Shown: in pieces, positions 59,395 through 64,000 of the stretch
How positions within the stretch are numbered: the stretch's first letter is position 1
Layout of the letters: every line of letters starts with the position of its first letter
NCBI GenBank assembly: GCA_964511385.1
Contig: CAZEFE010000011.1
Location: forward strand, 1 to 64,000
Source of the DNA: CAILHX01 sp964511385
GTDB lineage: Bacteria; Pseudomonadota; Gammaproteobacteria; Burkholderiales; Methylophilaceae
DNA: 64,000 nucleotides
Direction: 5' to 3'
The notes under the pieces: generated by a model
What the model was told of the DNA's origin: nothing
The model's database searches: none
Seen by the model: the letters and a program-made list of their open reading frames with translations, nothing else
Translations under genes and position numbers: made by a program

Positions 59395-59739
59395 ATGAAC
59401 ACTTTCAATCAGATGGTTCCTTCGTTTGTCATGGCACATCCCATCATATTATTAGTGCCAATCCTGACGGCAGTTTTTTTACTGTATGGCTTTGGGGAAT
59501 ACCTAAGTAAGAAATTCAAGATAGCGTTCCTTACATTTTCCTGCGCTGCTTCGGTATTGCTGTGCCTATGGTTTGAAACGGCCTCGTTTAAGAGCTTAAC
59601 TCATTTCATGGCAGCTTCACCTCGTCTGGCGCAAGCCTTCTATTTCAGTTTGCTTGTCTTCGCAGTTGCCTATTTTTTCTGGTCATCAGCAGACCGAAAG
59701 AGAATTGCCAAGAATTTCCATAACACTGAACGCAATTAA
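59395..59739 (+). CDS. Small membrane protein
   Basis: A 114-residue protein from the ATG at 59395 (ACGGAGATTT). Three hydrophobic helices (about residues 16-34, 44-60, 80-98). Not recognised. Confidence 0.5.
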   Translation: MNTFNQMVPSFVMAHPIILLVPILTAVFLLYGFGEYLSKKFKIAFLTFSCAASVLLCLWFETASFKSLTHFMAASPRLAQAFYFSLLVFAVAYFFWSSADRKRIAKNFHNTERN

Positions 59740-59856
59740 ACCAACAAAACCTTATCCATCCCAATCAAAACCATGGCGCCGGGCGGCTCGTTCCTCGCCG
59801 CTCGCCTTCGGCGGTTGTTATGGGATGGGTAGGGTAGCCCCTGAAAGGAGAAAACT

Positions 59857-61413
59857 GTGAGCCAATTACTCGATCTACCACTTGAAAAAATCATACCTTC
59901 TTCGACGAATCCACGGCGCACATTTGACCAGGCCAGCATGGATGAAATCACTGAAAGCATCAAAACGCACGGCGTCGCCCAGCCGATCCTGGTAAGGCCT
60001 CATCCAAACCAAGAAGGCTTTTATGAATTGATCGCCGGCGAACGGCGCTGGCGTGGCTCCAAGGCCGCTGATAAACCGAGAATCCCGGCCTATATTCGAA
60101 ATTTAAGCGATGTCGAGGCCTTGGAGCTTCAGGTGATCGAGAATTTGCATCGCAAGGATCTCCATCCGATGGAAGAGGCCGAAGGTTATCAGCGATTGAT
60201 GAAAGAGCATGGGTTTTCGATTGAACAGCTGATAGAAAAGGTTGGCAAGTCCAGGGCCTATATTTATGCCAGACTAAAACTGTGCTCGTTATGTGATAAA
60301 GCAAGACAAGCGTTTTATGATGGTGTTCTCAACCCATCAACAGCATTATTGATTGCACGTATCCCTGTAGCAGCCTTGCAGGCACAGGCCATGAAAGACA
60401 TTACTGAAGGGCACCAAGGTCCCTTGGCTGTGCGCGCTGCTCAAGAAGTCCTGCAACGCCGCTATATGCTTAAATTGGCAGAAGCACCCTTTCCGCGCGG
60501 GGATGCAACGCTTATTCCAAAAGCCGGCAAATGTCACGAGTGCCCAAAACGTACCGGCAATCAACCGGAGGTGTTTGAGGATATAAAAAGTGCAGACGTG
60601 TGCACCGATCCCGATTGCTTCTCAAAGAAAAAAGATACCTACGCCAAACAGGTGATTCAACAAGGGTTGGACGAAGGTAAACGGATTTTGTCTATTGAAG
60701 ACACACGGCGCTATTTCCCGCACGGAATAGAAAACAGTTATTCCGGCAGTTTCATTTCATTCAATGAAAAAAACTGGTCTCTCGGTAAAACCGTCCGTGA
60801 GCTGGTCGGCGATGCCAAGTTCGAAACCTTGCATTGGGCACTGGATCAAAATACCGGTAAGCTCGTAGAGGTTGTGAAACGGTCGGAATATAAGGCCGTC
60901 CTGGTACAACGCGGGCTAAGTAAGAGTTCTGGAAGTTCGGACAAGGAACGCGAAAAAGCGGCCAGGGTTGAGACGCGATATCGGGAACAAATCCATACCA
61001 CTGTGCGCGAGAAGCTGCTGCACGTGTACGAAAACGATCCGCATCTCTCCAAAGACGAATACGTGCTGTTGGCCAAGGCATTGTTTGACCGTACCGATTT
61101 CGAGAACCAAAAACGCCTATCAAAACTGTGGACACCGGATTGTGGCCCTATTGGATCAGGGCATGATCTGGTGCATGAGTTCAAACAAACGATTACTACC
61201 CTACCCCATCACAAACTGTGTTTGTTGGTCATGGATCTGGTCGTCATTGTGAACGTCAAGGCCTCGTCCTGGAACTACGACCGTGACGAAGCGGAAATGT
61301 TGATGAGCGTGGCCAAGCAGCACAACATCAACACCACTAAAATCCGCAAGGAAATCGAGGCCACTACCAATGCAAAGAAACCAGCCAAAAAACCGGAGCC
61401 TGCATCTGCTTAA
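59857..61413 (+). CDS. Large ParB-like protein of the leading region
   Basis: A 518-residue protein with a GTG start (AAAGGAGAAAAC). The N-terminus is a ParB/Srx domain (LEKIIPSSTNPRRTF, LIAGERRWRGSKAA, QVIENLHRKDLHPMEEAEG) plus a KorB-like helix-turn-helix (EQLIEKVGKSRAYIYARLKL). The C-terminal half has a Cys cluster (KCHECPKRTGNQ, DVCTDPDCFSKKKD), possibly zinc-binding, and ends Lys/Pro-rich. ParB-like genes of this size are frequent in leading regions, where their role is unsettled. It is separate from the parAB pair at 21221. Confidence 0.85.
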   Translation: MSQLLDLPLEKIIPSSTNPRRTFDQASMDEITESIKTHGVAQPILVRPHPNQEGFYELIAGERRWRGSKAADKPRIPAYIRNLSDVEALELQVIENLHRKDLHPMEEAEGYQRLMKEHGFSIEQLIEKVGKSRAYIYARLKLCSLCDKARQAFYDGVLNPSTALLIARIPVAALQAQAMKDITEGHQGPLAVRAAQEVLQRRYMLKLAEAPFPRGDATLIPKAGKCHECPKRTGNQPEVFEDIKSADVCTDPDCFSKKKDTYAKQVIQQGLDEGKRILSIEDTRRYFPHGIENSYSGSFISFNEKNWSLGKTVRELVGDAKFETLHWALDQNTGKLVEVVKRSEYKAVLVQRGLSKSSGSSDKEREKAARVETRYREQIHTTVREKLLHVYENDPHLSKDEYVLLAKALFDRTDFENQKRLSKLWTPDCGPIGSGHDLVHEFKQTITTLPHHKLCLLVMDLVVIVNVKASSWNYDRDEAEMLMSVAKQHNINTTKIRKEIEATTNAKKPAKKPEPASA

Positions 61414-61420
61414 AATAACT

Positions 61421-61437
61421 GTGATATATTTATCTAC
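61421..61437. promoter_or_regulatory. Shared operator (site F)
   Basis: GTGATATATTTATCTAC, 43 bases before the first TraL/StbB-like gene. Left half is identical to sites A and B. Confidence 0.55.
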
Positions 61438-61479
61438 TAATGCGACGCATTGCATAAAAACTTCTAACAGAAAGGAAAC

Positions 61480-62232
61480 ATGATGGCGAATTCAATCGTT
61501 TTTTTCGATGGGGACAAAGGCGGAGTTGGCAAGTCTACAACATGCGCGGCTTATATTGATTGGGCATTAACGCAACAACTTTCGCTGGCGATTGTGGATG
61601 GTGATGCAAGAAATCCTGACGTTGGGAGAATTTTTGAAGAAGTCGCCCCAGTCTGTTATGCCAACTTGCGCGACCATGACGGCTGGATGGATTTCATTGA
61701 TTTCATTCATGAGCACGACGGTAAAACCATCATTGTCTCCATGCCTGCCGGCATTGGTCATGAGCTGCAACAGGAAACGGATCGGCTGATCTCTGTTGCC
61801 GAAGGCCTCGGTCGCAACTTGAACCTGGTATGGGTCATCAACCGTACCCTGGATTCTGTCAACCTGCTGAATTCGGCGCTGGAATCCTGGAAAGGCAAGC
61901 TCAAGGGCAAAGTGGTTTTGAAAAACCTCTTTTTCGGGTATCCGGAAAAATTCCGGCGCTGGGATGATTCTGAAACCAGGAAGAAGTTTGAAAAAACTGG
62001 CGGCAAAACGCTAAGTATTTCCGAGCTGCATGAGCGTGTCATGGATAAGCTGTTCGCCGATCCCAACAATATCATGCCCTACTCCAGCGCCGTCACCGAG
62101 CTGAAAGACTTCAAGTCCTCTCCGCACAAACTCACCGCTTCAGAGAACATGGAGCTGGCCACCTGGCTCAAGGAAAACAATGCCGTGTTCAACGCCATGA
62201 GCGTCGAGTTCGGGATGGCGCCGGAGGCCTGA
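61480..62232 (+). CDS. TraL/StbB-like P-loop ATPase, copy 1
   Basis: A 250-residue ParA/MinD-superfamily ATPase: FFDGDKGGVGKSTTCAAY (deviant Walker A), AIVDGDARNPD and TIIVSMPAGIG. It resembles TraL of IncP and StbB of R388-type plasmids, which act in conjugation or plasmid positioning. It heads a three-gene set (two ATPases and a TraM-like protein), with a possible operator upstream. Confidence 0.75.
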   Translation: MMANSIVFFDGDKGGVGKSTTCAAYIDWALTQQLSLAIVDGDARNPDVGRIFEEVAPVCYANLRDHDGWMDFIDFIHEHDGKTIIVSMPAGIGHELQQETDRLISVAEGLGRNLNLVWVINRTLDSVNLLNSALESWKGKLKGKVVLKNLFFGYPEKFRRWDDSETRKKFEKTGGKTLSISELHERVMDKLFADPNNIMPYSSAVTELKDFKSSPHKLTASENMELATWLKENNAVFNAMSVEFGMAPEA

Positions 62233-62242
62233 GCTAACCGGT

Positions 62243-62923
62243 ATGCAAAAGAACATCTGGCTCATCCTGGGTAACAAAGGCTCCGTTGGCAAATCCGTTG
62301 TGACCAAGGCCTTTATCGAATGGTTACAGACGCATGACCTGCCTGTTATCGCCATTGACGGCGACGATGGTGCGCGAGACGTGGCCAAAACCTTCCAGGA
62401 TGAAATACCGACTGAGGTATTTGATTTAAGTGTTGGTACCGGCTGGGCAGAATTCGCTGATTGGATATGTTCCACCAATTACGAATCTCACATTGTGACC
62501 AATATGCCCGATGGCGTTACAGAAAAGACCATACAGGCCTTGCAACGGTACTCCCCTGCCATGGAAGCCATGGGCTACCAAATAAATGCCCTGTTCGTGA
62601 TGAACACCCTGGCTGACGGTATTGACCTGCTGCCGTACCTGGTAAGAACCATCAAGCATGTACATCCGATCAAAAACCTGTTCTTTGGCCAATCGGTAGA
62701 CTTCACTTATTTCAATCGCAAATACCAGCGCCATTTCAGCGACAACACGGTTTATTTTCCACGCGCATATCCCCGCGTGATGAACCAGGTGCGGGCTGCA
62801 TACCTGCCCTACTCCACAATTGCCGCTTCCCGCGAACAAACCATCACCACCAGGTTGGAAATCACCAGCTGGCTGGAACGCGCCCTGGAAGCATTTGATG
62901 AAACTTTAATGGAGGAATTATGA
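62243..62923 (+). CDS. TraL/StbB-like P-loop ATPase, copy 2
   Basis: A 226-residue paralogue of the preceding protein: ILGNKGSVGKSVVTKAFIEW, IAIDGDDGARD and HIVTNMPDGV. Both share LFFGxxxxF in the middle and a C-terminal (L)TxxxEITSWL or LTASENMELATWL stretch. Walker A has Ser where copy 1 has Gly (KGSVGKS). The tandem suggests a heterodimer. It ends four bases into the next gene. Confidence 0.72.
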   Translation: MQKNIWLILGNKGSVGKSVVTKAFIEWLQTHDLPVIAIDGDDGARDVAKTFQDEIPTEVFDLSVGTGWAEFADWICSTNYESHIVTNMPDGVTEKTIQALQRYSPAMEAMGYQINALFVMNTLADGIDLLPYLVRTIKHVHPIKNLFFGQSVDFTYFNRKYQRHFSDNTVYFPRAYPRVMNQVRAAYLPYSTIAASREQTITTRLEITSWLERALEAFDETLMEEL

Positions 62924-63561
62924 GTAGCGCTCCCGAGCAGGCCCTGCAGGTACTCGTTGGCAGAGAGCCGACACCCGAAGAAATGAGCAAGTTTCACCGA
63001 ATCAAAGAAACGTTGGGCTTGGCCGATCAGGATGTTGTATGGACATTCCTGCTGGCCTTCGGCCATTACGAAATCCTGTATGAACAGATCCCGGAACGGA
63101 TCGCCAGCACCACCAAAGACCTGCTGGCCGACATGAAGGTGAATGCGGAATCCATCGCTTCGGCTGCGGAACGCAAAATGTGCAATACCGTTGAAGCCAA
63201 CGTGGCCGAAACGGTACGTAAACTTTCCGACGCGGTGATTGATACCGGCCAGAAGCTCGCCGCATCGAACTATAGGCGAGTAATGATGATCGCCGTTGCC
63301 GCCAGCATCGGGATTGCTGCGATACTTATAGTTTCCTCGATCTGGTTCGGATATCGCCTTGGCCAGAAAAGTACACAAACTGATGTGGCCTGGTTGAATT
63401 CTCCCCAAGGGCAAGCCGCCAAGCAATTTTCCAGGATCAATGATGTGGGCGGCATGTTGTCCTGCCCTGCCCCGCTCTCGAAAATTAAAAAATCCGATGG
63501 CACATATTGCGTGCCGTTCGATAAACGCAGCAATCAGGTGCGCTCGTGGCGCATTGAATAA
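62920..63561 (+). CDS. TraM-like transfer protein with one membrane helix
   Basis: A 213-residue protein: a soluble N-terminus (EEMSKFHRIKETLGLADQD, WTFLLAFGHYEILYEQIPERI), a helical stretch (KDLLADMKVNAESIASAAE), a membrane helix (MMIAVAASIGIAAILIVSSIW, about residues 125-145) and a periplasmic tail. The order ATPase-ATPase-TraM-like copies the IncP traL-traM pair. It may anchor the ATPases to the membrane. Confidence 0.65.
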   Translation: MSSAPEQALQVLVGREPTPEEMSKFHRIKETLGLADQDVVWTFLLAFGHYEILYEQIPERIASTTKDLLADMKVNAESIASAAERKMCNTVEANVAETVRKLSDAVIDTGQKLAASNYRRVMMIAVAASIGIAAILIVSSIWFGYRLGQKSTQTDVAWLNSPQGQAAKQFSRINDVGGMLSCPAPLSKIKKSDGTYCVPFDKRSNQVRSWRIE

Positions 63562-63579
63562 CCCAAGAAAGGAACCAAA

Positions 63580-64000
63580 ATGCAAGATCCCAGAGATTTG
63601 AACCCACAAGCCATTGCCGGCCTATCCCTTGTGTCCGGCAGTTCCAGCGCCGGCCTACTATCCGAACTCGAAAAGTACGGGTACACGCGCGACGGCACGG
63701 ATCACAACACCTGGCATTTAGGTGCCGAGAATGCGAGCCTGGTGTTTACCGAAGACCTGGCCGAAGTGGCCATTGTCGGCGAATCCTCGGAGAATGTTGA
63801 AAACCTCAACATGATCCTAAGTCGCGCAGGCTGGGAAACCGTCAAACTGATCAGTGTTGACAAAACCGCAGAAGAGCTATTGTTAACTACCCTCTCCGCG
63901 CTCAACGTACTGGACGTTTCCCGCAGCTGGGCAGAGGAACCCGCAGTACAGTCGGCTCGTCATGCCATATCCCAGGACGTAACGACACCGCACCAATCCA
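63580..64000 (+). CDS. Partial CDS at window end, unknown function
   Basis: An open frame from ATG 63580 (AAAGGAACC ribosome site) runs without a stop to the window end, 140 codons. It contains GLLSELEKYGYTRDG, TWHLGAENASLVFTEDLAEV and a helix-rich end. It follows the TraM-like gene in the same operon. No family recognised; the C-terminus is missing. Confidence 0.65.
   Translation, partial: MQDPRDLNPQAIAGLSLVSGSSSAGLLSELEKYGYTRDGTDHNTWHLGAENASLVFTEDLAEVAIVGESSENVENLNMILSRAGWETVKLISVDKTAEELLLTTLSALNVLDVSRSWAEEPAVQSARHAISQDVTTPHQS

Overview
The window is a stretch of a conjugative element, most likely a large plasmid or an integrative conjugative element, from a proteobacterium. It has moderate GC and IncP-like backbone logic: TrbJ/L/F/G/I-type pilus genes, ParA/ParB, a KorA-like repressor, a ParC-family protein, many KfrB-like domains, and a TraI-type relaxase beside an IncP-type nic. 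I see no replication initiator, rRNA or tRNA, so the element probably continues beyond both ends. Whether it is a plasmid or an ICE cannot be decided here.

Layout. 1-2500: tyrosine recombinase, small Xre regulator and an OmpA/TcpQ-like envelope protein on the minus strand. 2518-9535: first transfer operon (VirB11, VirB2, VirB3, VirB4 and small membrane proteins), interrupted by a decayed MNT/HEPN toxin-antitoxin pair. 9079-11874: a promoter with a palindromic operator, a membrane gene, a DUF29 gene, a TnpB/Cas12-like RNA-guided effector and a five-repeat CRISPR array. 11958-13795: ParC-family/ParE-like and VapBC modules. 13865-20304: second transfer operon (TrbJ, lipoprotein, TrbL, TrbF, TrbG, TrbI). 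20417-24133: regulators and partition genes. 24213-33950: KfrB/LPD-domain proteins, an ArdC-primase fusion, VirD4, VirB1 and an EAL protein. 34907-36244: an ISL3-type transposase. 36484-44017: a giant methylase-helicase and a C5 methyltransferase. 44046-48562 (minus): a HerA-like ATPase, DUF1173 protein, GHKL-ATPase/metallopeptidase and small protein, which looks like an uncharacterised defence operon. 48649-50110: a nucleotidyltransferase pair between IS21-end-like fragments. 50141-52401: tiny minus-strand genes. 52503-54858: relaxase, MobC-like protein and oriT. 54858-64000: the leading region, with tiny genes under two near-identical promoters, a ParB-like protein, two TraL/StbB-like ATPases and a TraM-like protein.

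The most notable system is the mini CRISPR locus. A 533-residue TnpB-like protein with an intact RuvC triad ends inside the first of five identical 36-bp repeats. Three of the four 30-bp spacers align to backbone genes of this same element (29/30, 24/30 and 23/30 identities), and nearly all mismatches are synonymous. This points to a plasmid-borne CRISPR that targets sister plasmids through conserved transfer and backbone genes.

Two other patterns tie the element together. A KfrB-like domain recurs in eight otherwise unrelated proteins, including the coupling protein. An 18-bp palindromic operator (GTRATATAWWTAWATCAY-like) lies before almost every operon and suggests one global repressor, perhaps the KorA-like protein.
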